From NCBI GenBank assembly GCA_964247055.1, contig OZ176050.1:14880001-14944000 (forward strand): a DNA stretch of 64,000 nucleotides, written 5' to 3'. Shown here piece by piece: positions 1-11,714 of this stretch. Numbering within the stretch: the stretch's first letter is position 1; each line of letters starts with the position of its first letter. Both the position numbers and the translations under genes were made by a program. The notes beneath the pieces are model-generated. The model did not search any database, was not told the origin of the DNA, and saw only the letters and a list, made by a program, of their open reading frames with translations. The stretch is from Paragordius varius (Eukaryota > Nematomorpha).

Positions 1-12
1 ATAACACCAGTT

Positions 13-516
13 TGACCTGGACAGAGGAACATGAGAATAGCTGGAAAGCAGCTAAGATTTGTTAAGCGAAGCTTTAAAACCGTATAATCCAAATAGGAAG
101 TTGATAAGAAAGGTGCGTTTTGGATTTGGATATATTTTAAGTCATGAGCCAATTAGAGGATCCCGATCGCGTTGCCCTCTAAAAAGGTACTAATACTAAA
201 CGAAATTCTCCCGCTATCGAAAGAGAATCGAAAGCATTATTTGTACTAAGAAAGTTTCATAGTTTTGTGTATGGAAGATTACTAATATTAACTGATAACC
301 ATTAGTAAAGTTAACTATTTAAGATCAAAACTTATAAATATACATGCATGCTGAGGTGTAAGATGGATAAATAAGATAAATGAACTTGAGATAAATCAAA
401 AAGGAGCCCATAATAGAACCAATTATATGTTTAGATGGCCGATTGACGAGATCGATGTCTATGACAAAGAAGCGAGGACCCGATATCTGAATTTTTCTAT
501 GATGACGTGCGGCTAA
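13..516 (+). pseudogene. Degenerate Ty3/gypsy reverse-transcriptase RNase H region
   Basis: Relic of the RNase H domain of a Ty3/gypsy-type LTR retrotransposon. Read on the plus strand in shifting frames it shows, in the order of the family, 'LTWTEEHENSWKAAK' (13-57), 'DLLSEALKPYNPNRKL' followed by 'FGFGYILSHEP' (56-160), 'LRKFHSFVYGRLLILTDNH' (about 246-303) and 'RWINKINEL' opening a clean stretch to a stop at 516. In the family these are the (F/L).W..E.E..(F/W) segment, the (Y)DP...L...TDAS..G.G segment, the (R)KF..(Y/F)..G....(L)TDH segment and the C-terminal R.W...L segment. The catalytic TDAS motif is replaced by unrelated residues, and there are several frameshifts and stops, so it is dead. 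The upstream RT would lie outside the left edge. The assignment rests on motif order only. Confidence 0.6.
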
Positions 517-1690
517 GCATAATTAAGAACCGCGTTAAATCCGGTATTACAGAGAGTCAAAGCGTTAAAATTATTACTGCATTACAGAATTAAAAAAGCA
601 CCCCTTAAGAGAAGTTTGCAATATGGCTTATTAAGTTTAAATGATCGGATTAATACCCAAATCTCTTCTAGTGCTAAACCAGCACAGCGGTCAGAACAAC
701 GTATAATAATAAAGTGGGTAAATTTGGGAGTTTCGAAATTCAAAACAACCTGTTTAAATCAGTAGGTCAGTAGTCAATGAGCTTGCCAACTTAGTTGGCC
801 ACAACCCCAGATTTCCACTTATCAATTAAATCAGAATGTTGCTGTTGTGTCGGAGTGGTTACATGATATAGATGGCGGCAGATGGTTATTATTAATTGAT
901 AACTCATAGAGCCTCCAAATGGGCAAGAGGGTTATTTTAGATAAGGTAACAGCAACTTCTATAAACTAGAAGAACATTTGCAAGGTTTGCTTTCTTAAGA
1001 GGAAGCGACAATGCATCGTATTGTAATAAGTATTTTAATTAAACCTGCATATTAAATTTACCCCTTTTGCTAAAAGGGATGGTAGATAGGTTAATTGATA
1101 CAAATAAATAAATATAGAGAATGGCGCTATATCAACCCAAAGCTTTTAACATTAGCCTATGGGGGCATAGAAACTTTATACACTTGACAACTGATGAAAC
1201 CCCGGCTTCAATGTTCAACGAATACTCCAACCCCCTAACCTGGTTAAATAAGCGATATCAATAATTGCGCCGAACATCATGCCATTAACCCGGTAAGTAT
1301 CAAAGACTAAGTACAGGTTGACAAGCTGGAGAGATCACTGATTCTACAGGATTTTAGTGCAAGTGTGGGACAAAGATCAAGAAAAACTCCTGAAAGAACA
1401 GGCCGATCAAATCATACATTGGCCGAAAGAGCAACCATTCACATTAATTAACACCAGTGATCGCAACCACTTTCATGCAGGATGTTGTAACCTCTGAAAC
1501 TCAACCAGATAAAATCATCAAGACCAATGATGGAATTAAATCGAACACCGAGATAGTCTGAAGCCCAAACAATAATTGTAAGAAAAGTATAAGGAATCAG
1601 AGGCCACAGAAGCAGCCATGACCAGCTCCCCGGCAACTAACCCTACCAAAAAAGACGTTACCCTACAAGAGCCTATCAGAAACCCGTTTT
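517..1690. other. Base-composition-distinct block, no intact gene
   Basis: This block continues the less AT-rich composition of the RNase H relic and stops abruptly near 1690-1740, where normal AT-rich sequence begins. Short open stretches exist, for example plus-strand 1358-1495 and a 62-codon minus-strand ORF at 1448-1636, but neither matches a family I recognise. By position it could hold the integrase or later part of the same dead retrotransposon. That is inference; no integrase motif (HHCC, DDE) is legible. Confidence 0.35.
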
Positions 1691-1699
1691 TTGCCGTTA

Positions 1700-2186
1700 T
1701 AAAAGGGAAGTGCTGTTATAGTTGCACTTTCATTTATATAAAGTACGCTGAAATATAATTTTGCTACATATTAAATTTTTTAAAAAGTTATCATTTTTTT
1801 AATATAGTTAATATAAAAATTTATAATTTCTCTGCATTTTGTAAACTAGCCTATTTCAAACAAGCGAAATTTGGGATTTGAACACTTTATAATTAAAAAC
1901 TCTAAAAAATATTTTTGCTCTATATTTGTAGTTTATGATAATTTTGGTATAATATTTTTTGGAATAAAGCATTTATAGCTTTTTTAACACTCCACCATTT
2001 TCACCCAGAGCGATTCGAAATTTATTTAATAACATTTGAGGTATTAAGCCAAATTTAAAATTATGCTTTCTTTAGCCTTTTAGGCGCATTATACAAGTTT
2101 TTTTAATTGTAAAAAATGCGCCATTTTATACCTATATTTGTTTAAATAGTTGCAACAGCAAAATACATATTATGGCTAAATGTTAA
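1700..2186. other. AT-rich intergenic DNA
   Basis: No coding stretch, repeat or RNA gene could be supported here. Confidence 0.5.
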
Positions 2187-2408
2187 TATATCAATGCACT
2201 TCAGGAATCTCCTTGAACACTTCAAGTTGTTCCTTTGACTTTTTTGTTTTGTTTTTAACTTTTATTAATCAAATAATATATCATTCTATTTTATTGTTTT
2301 AACCTATTTCCTATTATTTAACATTAATTTTAAATCAATATCAACTTTTAATCATTCAGAAACCGTATATCTTTATTAATTTCTTAAAATTATTTTAGAT
2401 ATTTATAA

Positions 2409-3529
2409 CACTAGTCGACAAATTTGGACATTTTTCAGCACCACCACTCAAACTTTTTAAATTATGACTAATTTCAGTATTTTAAAACCGAATGTAAAAA
2501 AATTTTTGATCCCGCCAATCAGAATTTAGAAATTTTATAGGTTTTTTAATTTTTCAAAAACAAGAGATCGAGAGAAAATTAAATATAACTTTATAATAAA
2601 ATGTTATTATATTATAAACTTAATATCATTTAATTAAGCGTTTTAAACTCTATCTTTTGAATATAAATATGTCATTTAAATATCAGAGAAAAAAAAATAG
2701 TAGGGACTTAAACGTCAAAATTCAGTCTTTTTTTTCAATTGAATTATTAACACATATAAATTTTTTTTAAAAAAATACTATAGGCATTCTATGGTTTAAA
2801 CCTTCGGCTTTCAGATAGGCTATATTTTTTTGTTAGATTTCGTTCTTTCGAGTACTTATTAGACTTTTTCTCTTGAGTTGGTTCTTATAAAAAATCCTTT
2901 ATTTATACCTAGTGGATATACCTTATTTTTTTAAGATTATTGGTTGTTTTGTATTTTGAATTTCAGATGGATGTTGTGTAGCCACTTTTAGTAGAATTTA
3001 CTGTTATGGGGTTGGACCATTTGTATTTACCTAATTTATATTCAATTTAATTGTAGAATTTATCTAACTTTATTCTGTAAATTGGTTAATTTGACATGTC
3101 AATTTGCCACGATTTTGCTTGCAAGTCTCTCTTATCGGACTTTACGATTACTTATTGTTATCTTTGCCATATAGGATCGCTTGGGGGATATGCAGAGCTT
3201 GTGCAGCCGCCCATATCTATCACACTATACATAAGCCCCTTTTAGATTTTTAATACTTTGGCTCTTAGCTTGTTTAGTATCTTATTTAATGCCTAGAATT
3301 TGTTATACATGCATGGAATATTACTTGTATCGACTTGCTTGTTTGATATTTAAACATATGTTCACGAAAAATGATTGTTATTTTTTTTTTAAAATACAAA
3401 TATAAAAATTATATTTTGGAAAAATCCTATTGGTGGCCTCAATTTTCTTTTTCGTTTTGGCCTTTCCATGCCATTAGGTATCAGAAAATGCAAAAATAAT
3501 GGGGTGGTGCAAAACCTTGTTGAGCAGTG
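2409..3529. mobile_element. DNA transposon with CACT... termini and TAA target duplication
   Basis: Inserted in foldback copy F1. The left end begins CACTAGTCGACAAATTTGG and the right end, inverted, begins CACTGCTCAACAAGG; both continue to a CACCACC block. TAA flanks both ends (2406-2408 and 3530-3532). The uninterrupted sequence at about 18593-18620 in copy F2 has a single TAA here, which supports the boundaries. A 3-bp TAA duplication is typical of PIF/Harbinger elements, but the terminal bases are not the usual ones, so the superfamily is unassigned. The interior (2790-3480) reads fairly openly on the minus strand but no transposase motif is recognisable. Confidence 0.65.
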
Positions 3530-3544
3530 TAATTTAACATAAAT

Positions 3545-3548
<4 letters not shown>

Positions 3549-3583
<35 letters not shown>
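3549..3583. repeat. (TA)n microsatellite
   Basis: Uninterrupted TA dinucleotide run of about 17 units inside the right part of foldback copy F1. Confidence 0.95.
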
Positions 3584-3586
<3 letters not shown>

Positions 3587-3871
3587 TTCTGGGTTATTAG
3601 TTACAATTTTTCATTAAAAACATTTAAAAGGTAATAATTTTGTTGAATGAAAAAAAATAGTTTTAAACAAAAAAGTGGTTTTTCAATAAAAATTTTTATT
3701 TTTAAATGAATAAATATATAATAGTTAGAGAAAATTAGGTTAATAAATAATAAAATAAAAGATTAATGCAAAAATTATGGTTAAATTAAATCTTAATTTT
3801 AATGACCAACTTGAAGTGTTCAAAGACCAACTTGAACTGTTCAAGGACACTCTTGAAGTGCAAATGATATA

Positions 3872-5957
3872 ATAACTTTAAAAAGCTTTCAGGTTAATCC
3901 AAAATTTTATATATTTTAATTTTATATCAGCATTATTAAATTTTTTTAGAGTTTCCCAATTATAGACTCTAGAAGTGACAAATCTGTAAAAAATATTAGC
4001 TTTTTAAATTTATAAAAAGAATGTTTGATAATAAAATTTTAAAATTAACTTTAAACACTGTACGTCAATATAAAAATATAGAAAAGGTTATAAAGTATTA
4101 ATTTTTTTCAGTTTTTATATGAAGTACTTAACAAAAAGGTAATTTTTTCGAATCCCACGGGGCCACAACCAAAAATAGCATGATATTCCTGATAGATTTC
4201 TTATTAGTAATATAATTCAATGTGAACACTAAGTAATATTCCCAGAGCTACATATGGATTTTAAGACAAATGTCCATATAATAAAAACAATTACTTATTG
4301 TCTTAAACAGGACCTGTGTTTATTCCATTATTAATCTCTATAATATTTGACGATCAAAAAAAACATTTCTATTAAACCATAGAAATTGTTTTTGCGGTTG
4401 ATTATTTTACACACCTCACTAGTATATCATATAATATGGAACATTAAAAATTTACTTAGAAAGCCATGAACAAAAATAATTATCTATAAACCAATATCAA
4501 TTTCAGGAGATTGCAGACACCACTCCAAATATACATGCGTCGGTTATATGTGACAATGTAACTCATACAATAAAATCGAATTCTAACTTTAGAATTATAG
4601 GCTAATTAACCATATACTAAACAATTGTAAAATTAAATCCAACCAAAATACGCTCAACATATGTGACAACCAACGTAAATACCTTGAAAAATAAGCCACT
4701 GAATGTTAGACTCTAACCCACGGGTGTCATAAGGATGAATTCAACATCCTTGGAGAAAAATTAATTCCATTAAAAATAATACGTCAAACAACAATAAATG
4801 GCTAATATACCATTCAGAAGTCAGGTCAGATATTTAATACGCCACAAACCGGCCTCTAAATAACAAACCTTGCCGGAAAGTTGAATACTAAAAATAAATT
4901 TTATAACAATGTTGCGACTCGCCAAAATGACACAGTATAAAATTTTATACAAAAAAGACATTAATATTTAAGCGACATTAAACGTCTACAAACCGGACCG
5001 GTTTCCCTAGGTTTAGCTTGACTTTCTGATGTGAGTTTATAATACTAAATAAAGTTTTTGAATATCAAGGTCATGACCACGCATAATAAAATGAAATTTT
5101 AACGTATTATTTTAAATAATAACTTTTAAAAACCTAATTTCTTGAAATAAAATAATCTTTTTTAAAATACGACGCAACTGTATCCCCCGGTGTATCCCCA
5201 TTTACCTAAGCTACACTACTCACCTCAAAATAGAAAACATATCGAAACTCATGGAAACAACCTTAAAGAATTTCAGACCTAATATGAAAACACAAAACAT
5301 GTCATAAAAACATTAAACCTCAACACTATCAGGTGTCTCTATGGACAAAATAAAAAGGTAATTTATTAGATACTTCAAATATGAATTAACGATATATCCT
5401 TTTGAGCTTTAATAAATTTTAAACAACTTAATACCATTTAGAAAAATTCCGTAATCATTTGTTTTTGACAATTTATTGGGATTAAACTATAAATTAATTT
5501 ATGACTTTATCATGAAAAATACTCGGGATCCCCCCTCCCCTTTCCCGTTAAAATTTATTCTATCGCAAAATCTATTATCAAAAATTGCAATAAATGGTTA
5601 AAATATGTGTTTGAACTGTACTGTTTTCATTTTATCTAAATGCGAATAATTTTTACAACGTGTTTTTCACCTTTCTTGTACTACGGGGTCAAATACAAAA
5701 ATTTATATATATAATATATATATCTAATACAATTTTACAATTATATTTGGATTTACCTGTTTAAATTAATCCCCGAAAATTATGGTAGGAAATCCACAAA
5801 TGTTGATATGCTCATTTGTCACATTGATAACGATTAGGACAATATTTAGTGCTGAAGTTATTTATTTTCACCAACCTGAACACCATGAACACAGAAACCT
5901 CAATTATGAGAAGCCAGATACGTTTCAAGGTTAATTAATGTTTTTTACAGTTTATAA
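3872..5957. other. Unassigned intergenic DNA
   Basis: AT-rich. The stretch 4500-5540 is slightly less AT-rich and has isolated runs such as a CCCCC-rich patch near 5530, but no open reading frame of meaningful length, no terminal repeats and no RNA gene could be supported. Confidence 0.4.
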
Positions 5958-6170
5958 CACTAGACAACAAATTTTTCTTTCACTCAAGATATTTGCATTT
6001 TCCTATATTTACAGTAAATAAATCTGAAATAAAAATTATAAATCGTAAGAATTCTGTAAAATATGATTTTTTATGCGTCCTCTTTATCAAAATTTTATTA
6101 AAAAATGTTTCAAGTGCCCATTTATAATATACCGACCGAAAGAGTATTGAAACTCTATATAATACTAATG
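5958..6170. mobile_element. Left arm of a TAA-family inverted repeat
   Basis: Begins CACTAGACAACAAATTTTTC directly after TAA (5955-5957). It matches, in inverted orientation and with divergence, 8790-9007, including a shared TTTGCATTTTC block about 35-45 bp in and a CGAAAGAGTA block further inside. It belongs to the family of the 2409-3529 element, which has the same first bases, the same TTTGCATTTTC block and the same TAA duplication. Confidence 0.6.
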
Positions 6171-6394
6171 TGTTTTACATCGATAGTGAATATTGGACAC
6201 ATGAAGCGACAAACGCGCAAAGCCAGAGCGTTTTTCTTAGTTCCTTTTCAACGCTTGACATTAGAAAGAGAATAGGATTGGGTAGAAAAGCGAGATCAAA
6301 TTAATAAATTCGGAATAACAAGAGCGTAGGGTTTGAAAAAAAATACTCTGTTTTGTTCTCCCGGTCACCTCGTATTGTTAGAGCTGAACTCTCA

Positions 6395-6770
6395 GAAAAA
6401 GAGACAAAGAAAGGCTCATGGTTTTTGAAAGGAGCTGCTGGCGTAGGATGCTAGGATACACCAGGAAGGATAAAATTAAGAATGGAAATCTAATACAGAA
6501 ATAAAGCCTAAAACAAACATCCTGGAGATAATTCTATAAAGAAAGTTAACATATTTTAATCATGTAATGCGATCGAATTCTCTAGAGAAAGATACAATGT
6601 TTAGAAAGGTAGAAGGACAAAGGAAATGAGGCCGACCACCGATGAAATGGTTGGATATGTAAAAGAAGAAACTAAAATGACATTAAACGATCTCAATGTA
6701 ACGGTAAAAGATAGAAGGAAGTGAAAATCAATAGTGAAAACTATATCCAAAAAGTCCTTTACGACTTAAG
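6395..6770 (+). pseudogene. RTE-clade LINE 3-prime fragment
   Basis: Decayed C-terminal end of an RTE-type reverse transcriptase. 'FERSCWRRMLGYTRKDKIKN' is read at about 6420-6480 and corresponds to the 'MRMLRLMCGATRKDKVKN' segment of the better preserved copy at 13745-13800. Further on, 'MTLNDLNVTVKDRRK' (about 6677-6721) matches the usual C-terminal (M)..LN......DR..W motif. Stops and frameshifts interrupt it. Nothing upstream of about 6390 is recognisably part of it. Confidence 0.7.
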
Positions 6771-7726
6771 AATAATTAACCAACATATTTTTAAAAATAA
6801 TGGATTTTATCTTAAATATTGACCTGGAAACAATGAATCTCTATTATAAATAACAGTCCTTAATTTTTTAGCTTGGGAAAAAAGTTTTTTGGGTTATTTA
6901 AATAATGTATGTTTCATAGCCAATAAAATATTTAGATTCGTTGGGTGTAGAATTATTAATTGGGCGAATTTCCTTTGCAGTAATAACTGGAACTTTACGG
7001 ACAAAACGTAATAAAACAAATATTTTTTTCAAGCTACAACCATACTTTTTTAAATCTAAATCTTTCCCATATAAATGATTTATATACAATTATAAAATTT
7101 TGTTACCAATATACACTACATACTTGGAAATTTTTAGCAAATAATTAAATAAAAAATCAAGATTTAAAAAGTATGTATCTTTAGGAAAAAAATATTTGTC
7201 TTTATTTTTTTATCGTCCGTATAATTTCAATAAAAATTAATCATTATAAAATAATCTTTGCCATATTCTTCCTTTTAAAATTATTATTAAAATAAATTAA
7301 ATAAAACATTAATTTTATGTCTTTCTATTATTAGTTTCAACTTGAAAAATTTTAAATAATTAAGAAATGTAATTTTACAGATAATTAAAAATTAAAAATG
7401 GTTTTTCATTTGTCGAATAAAATAACCGGTCAGACCAAAGGCCTAGCTTGCATTTTTGGTATGAACATGCAACGCCCCTGGCATTTTTAAAAATAATTGA
7501 ATTACAATAGTGCTCATTTATGGGCGATATTTTTATGTATTATTTAAAATAATAATAAATATAATTAAAATTGAAAATCGAACGCCTGCTTACTCATGGC
7601 GCTCGGTCTAATCCCCATTTCCCACCCCAAAACAGTAAGTTATAATTAAAGTATTCCCTGTCTTTTGAATAGAATATTTGTTTTATGCTTTTATATTTTG
7701 CCTGTATAATTCCAATTTTTCTACAG
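6771..7726. other. AT-rich intergenic DNA upstream of gene A
   Basis: No supported gene. A block at 7565-7610 resembles a diverged tRNA-like B box on the minus strand (GCGTTCGATTTTC) and might be an old SINE piece, but there is not enough to call it. Confidence 0.35.
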
Positions 7727-10676
7727 TGCCGTGTTTAAATGCCTTTATACCAGGTCACAACCAATAGGAGTTGTAAATGTACAAAATGATGTTTTATTTT
7801 TCTTTTCATTTTTATGAACAATATCTAATAGATGTTTGCGAATTATCTGAACTCACAATTGAGCAATATCAGAATGTATCAGAACAAGATTTACCTGATA
7901 TATTTTTGCCAAATTCAGATATGCTTTTGAGGAAAACGCATGATACCTTTATTTTACCCGTGCCTCAAACTAAAGAGGAATACGATAATGCTTTTAGTTA
8001 TGTCCCTGATGGGAATTATTACTTTACTGTAAATGCCCTATTATCTTATGGATATTCGGTTAGTATATACACTTTACTCCGAAATTTAACAATAAAATCA
8101 CTATATCTTTTATATTATTAATATTTTTCGCCATAACTGATAAATTAATTTACCTTCATAAAGAGTTTGTTTCAATTAAAATATCCTTGATAAAATTATA
8201 TTCAAAATTTAAATGTTTTAAAGTTAAGGAAGCTTAATCTTTACAGGCACCATTCCATAATTTAATAGCTCCTAAATAATCAATATTAATCAAACAAACT
8301 GTCTCTTACATTTTAGTTTTATATGGATATACCGCCGAACGTTGACATAATGTCATTGATTGGGGTTCAGGGCAGCTATCAACGAAAATATGGGAGGGCA
8401 CCCCAACAAAACTTCATGCAAATCTCCAATTTCACCACAAAAGATATTTTGGGTGATGTCCAGCTTCGTTCTGAATTTACGGTATTAATATTATAGGGCA
8501 GGACTGGCAAATTTTAATATATCGCGGGCTATTTTTTTGGAAGAAAATTTGAATATTAAGTGTTTAAAAATTTATTAAATTTTTAACAAATGATGCAAAG
8601 ATGCACATAATTTCATATACGGATTTAAGTGACTAGCACAGGATTTTAAAATTAATATTACGTGCGAAAAATAATTATAATAGTTATTTTTATTTATATA
8701 TTAATTTTATCATAATACATAAATGCAATAAATAAGTGTTATCAAAAAAACTTTCTGTTTTTAACTATCGACGGAAAACATCTTAGTACGCATTTTATAC
8801 AATTTTTATTACTCTTTCGAATTACAAATGAGCATTTGTTGTATATTTTCAAAGAAAAACTTTATTAGTAAAATTTTAATAGAGGGCTCATATTAAATTA
8901 TACAAAATTTTTAGGCGAAACATAATTTATATTTCATATTTACTGTTAAAATGATAAATTTGAAAATGCAAAAAAACTCGAGTGGCAGAAAAATTTGTTG
9001 TCGAGTGTAATCAAGTGTCATCTTGCGACGGATTTTAGATAATTGACGTAAAAAATAGATTTGTAGCTCATGGCAGAGATCTCTATAATTTACCATATTT
9101 TATGGATTTCTGCATAAGAAGTTTCATATCAGGGGTAGCCAACACGCGGGGCCCTTTGAGACCTATGATTTGCAAAAAACATGTTCACAAAATCTTATTA
9201 AAATTGATATTCCTTTGACAATTTTTTCTCAAGTTCAAATTAACAAAACCGGAAAAAATTGTAGCATTCCGTTTTCATTATTAAATAATTGAGAATGCCC
9301 TTTTGACTCGAAAGCCATTTGTGTTGGACACCCCTGTTTATTGTGTTAAAGATATCGGTTTTGATATAATTATCTAGTTAATTCAGATGTAGGATGGTTA
9401 AGCCGTGCTGCATTTTTAGAAAGATTAGACAATTTTTACCACAAATTAGTCTATTTTACAAAAGAAAATTATTCATCACCACAATTAACAGATTTAAAAT
9501 CGCTTCTTAATCCTGCTTATTGATGAGATATATCAGAAAAATTGTACATTGCAAATCAATCTAATATATTAAATTTTTCTAATTTAAAGTAATCTTTCTT
9601 AAAATTTTTTTGATTAAGATCAACACCTCCTAAATAGTTGTGTTTATAGATGGGGATACGATTTTTACGATTCATAATATTCTTTTTGTCTTCACTAATA
9701 AAAGCCTCTTTCCAAATTTCTCCGCCCTGAAAGGATTTGTTGTTTTCTATTAGGATTTTTGGTATTTTAAATTGCAATTATGGATTATTTTATTTTTGTC
9801 ATTCAAAAGCAGTATTTCTGCTCATAACTTTGTTGCTCTTTCAAAACTTGATTGTTAATTTGCCAATATCTGAATTAAATTTTGCTAGTTACTGTGAAGC
9901 TTAGTAGAATGTACATTTGCTTTTATAGGCAAAGTCACCGTTTGTATATCAAACAAATACATTTATCATTAAATATAAATTTTTACCATTCATTCTATAC
10001 GATATATTTTATGTTTTTCCTGGCTTGACTTTTTAACCATACTACAATATAAGTTTAAAGGATACCTGCATGTGTTTTTAGCTAAATAACAATTGTTTAA
10101 GACATCATAAATTATTTGATAGCTTACATATGATTAAATCAACACTTAAAAAAATAATATACCTTAAATAAATTTTGTTAACAAGTTAATTTCAAATACA
10201 AAATATAAAAATTAAAAAATTACATGCTAAAACACGTTTTGAAATCTCGCGGACACGAAGTCGACCGCGGTCGTTTGTTGGCCACCCCTGTGCTCATGAA
10301 GATTTTTTATAGAAACATATTTTTTGAAACAATTACCATTTCACGTATCGTTATTAGTGCCATGAAATCTTTTGTAAATTCCAAAAATTTGCTTATAATT
10401 AATAATCGATAAAGATTGATAAAAATTTCCATTAAAATAATAATGTAGATTTAACAATGTTCTTTTATTGGTTTTAGCTTCGCATACGTCAAGAAAGTCA
10501 GGGCCTTTTAACGTATAATTTGGTTTTCCCACAATTTGTGTTAAGTCGAAAAATCCTTAATCACAATCTTAAATATCTTTGCCAAATTGTTATGAAGCAT
10601 TCGCAAACACACGAATTTTTAGAGGAGGAATCCACCGTTCCCTCGCTCAAGTTTGAATTTCACCCATGTGAAACAG
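7727..10676 (+). CDS. Gene A: unrecognised family, paralogue of gene B (partial, spliced)
   Basis: I do not recognise this protein family. Exons that join in phase: possible 27-nt mini-exon 7727-7753; exon 7832-8058 ('DVCELSELTIEQYQNVSE' to '...NALLSYGYS', then GTTAGT); exon 8317-8481 (after TTTTAG, 'FYMDIPPNVDIMSLIGVQG', then GTATTA); exon 10478-10676 (after TTTTAG, 'LRIRQESQGLLTYNLVFPQF', then GTATAC). The last two align with gene B exons 15993-16169 ('FYIDIPAQHKIHAIYG') and 16453-16864 ('IRIWQPARAPMQIFEYYPDY'), with the same intron position and phase 0. This is good evidence that both are real exons of tandem duplicates. I found no later exons before the LINE at 11715, so the gene may be truncated or dead. 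No start codon is certain: ATG 7777 is preceded directly by an in-frame stop. The third intron holds a hAT MITE and an inverted-repeat arm. Confidence 0.55.
8790..9007. mobile_element. Right arm of the TAA-family inverted repeat
   Basis: Inverse counterpart of 5958-6170. Read on the minus strand from 9007 it starts CACTCGACAACAAATTTTTC and is followed on the plus strand by TAA (9008-9010). It lies in an intron of gene A. It is either the second terminus of a 3.05 kb element reaching back to 5958, which would then contain gene A exons, or an independent copy in opposite orientation. Confidence 0.55.
9130..9336. mobile_element. hAT-type MITE, 207 bp
   Basis: The termini are inverted copies: left CAGGGGTAGCCAACACGCGG, right (inverted) CAGGGGTGTCCAACACAAA. 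CAGGGGTG(T/G)CCAAC is a common hAT terminus and the length suits a non-autonomous element. The 8 bp on each side (TTTCATAT and TTTATTGT) match only in part, so the target duplication has decayed. No coding capacity. It lies in the large gene A intron. Confidence 0.75.
9387..9523 (+). CDS. Possible isolated terminal exon
   Basis: After a TTCAG acceptor, an open stretch reads 'DVGWLSRAAFLERLDN' through '...LTDLKSLLNPAY' to a TGA. Codon content looks like the neighbouring real exons, but its phase does not fit exon 8317-8481 of gene A, whose own next exon appears to be 10478-10676. It may be an alternative last exon, a displaced exon of a broken duplicate, or chance. Confidence 0.25.
10224..10290. 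mobile_element. hAT terminus fragment
   Basis: Read on the minus strand from 10290 it begins CAGGGGTGGCCAACAAACGA and continues into a CG-rich CCGCGG stretch, as in hAT MITEs like 9130-9336. The other end could not be found, so it is treated as a remnant. A 62-codon ORF across it is not a gene. Confidence 0.5.
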
Positions 10677-11714
10677 GTATACAGTAGATTAAGAGTCAAA
10701 CTACAGAAAAATTTGAAAAAGACAAATATTTTTTTTAAAAAAGAAATATAAACACCGTTTTCCGTTGCCACGTATAGGTTTAGATATGTAAATTGTCAAT
10801 AGACTTGATTGCTTACATTTGTTGGATAATTTATGTGTAGTTCTTTTCGTAAAATGTTTACGCACCAATTTTTGTAAAAGTACCCTTTTTTATTTTCGAC
10901 TGTGGTTTTGATAAAATACAAAACACTTCCGAATCCAGGGTTCCTACGGTGTCCTTGTTTATTGGTCTAATATTTCTAACATGCTGATAACCCTAAATTA
11001 TTATAATGTAAATAACCGGTTGTAAAAATAGAAACTGTTAAGGCACATATTACAGAAAACATATTATTTTTGGAATCAAATAAACGATACAATCTTATTG
11101 AATAATTCAGAAGCGCACAAGAATCGAAAAGGAATGATATAGGATAAAATGATTATTTCCACGCATTATTGTCATTTATTTTTGTTTTAAAAGAATGTGG
11201 TAAAGGCCACGTAAAATCGTGCCCAAATTATATTTTATAAATTTATAATAATGAAAGATGAAAGTTGTCATATTATTAAGATTATTGGATTAAGTTTTTT
11301 AACCACGACATATAATATCAAATTATGGAAACTAAAACTGTGACGACATTTTTAATGATCACTTTTATTAGATAAAATGTTTGCCAATTGTATTTATTCG
11401 CATTAGTCCCTAAAATATCAGATTACTGCTCTCGGTAAATAAGATGGTGATGAAATTGACCCTAAACGCTTAGGTGAATAAAAAAATCTTAAGTTAGATT
11501 ATAACTAAATACTCCGCTTTGTACCAGCTGTGTTGTTAAACTACCTGTCTACGAAAACATTATGTAATTGTCAAAAACAAAATACCTATAACTCACATTC
11601 CACTGACACTATTTTGAATTTTATAAAAAATTATTTATGATTGCTTATATTTTAATAGCGTGTCAATTCTAAATCTATCAAAATTACAAAAAAATAATTT
11701 GATTACTATAAAAT
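10677..11714. other. AT-rich DNA between gene A exon and LINE
   Basis: I searched for exons homologous to gene B exons 17212-17452 and later ones and saw none. No repeats with clear ends. Confidence 0.4.

Larger units (their letters stand above)
2187..3871. mobile_element. Foldback MITE copy F1, interrupted
   Basis: Member of a family with four clear copies in this window (also 18315-18966, 48066-50454, 60791-61416). The left end reads TTGCACTTCAAGAGTGTCC-like and the right end is its inverse. Each arm carries units of about 21 bp containing CTTGAACAATTCAAGTTGG; the right arm at 3800-3860 shows two to three. Between the arms is a conserved AT-rich core. Without the 1.1 kb element at 2409-3529, this copy is about 0.56 kb. 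A TA target duplication is suggested by the TA next to both ends. Confidence 0.75.

Noticed and set aside
842-907. Plus-strand reading 'VVSEWLHDIDGGRWLLLIDN' resembling the Walker B region of fungal NB-ARC proteins
   Set aside because: Only about 20 residues, followed by a stop, with no P-loop or other NB-ARC motif nearby; likely chance in a dead retroelement block.
1448-1636. Minus-strand 62-codon hydrophobic ORF
   Set aside because: No family match, no splice or poly(A) context; lies in the degenerate block.
7565-7610. Possible tRNA-like B box on the minus strand
   Set aside because: No convincing A box or second copy; too weak to call a SINE.
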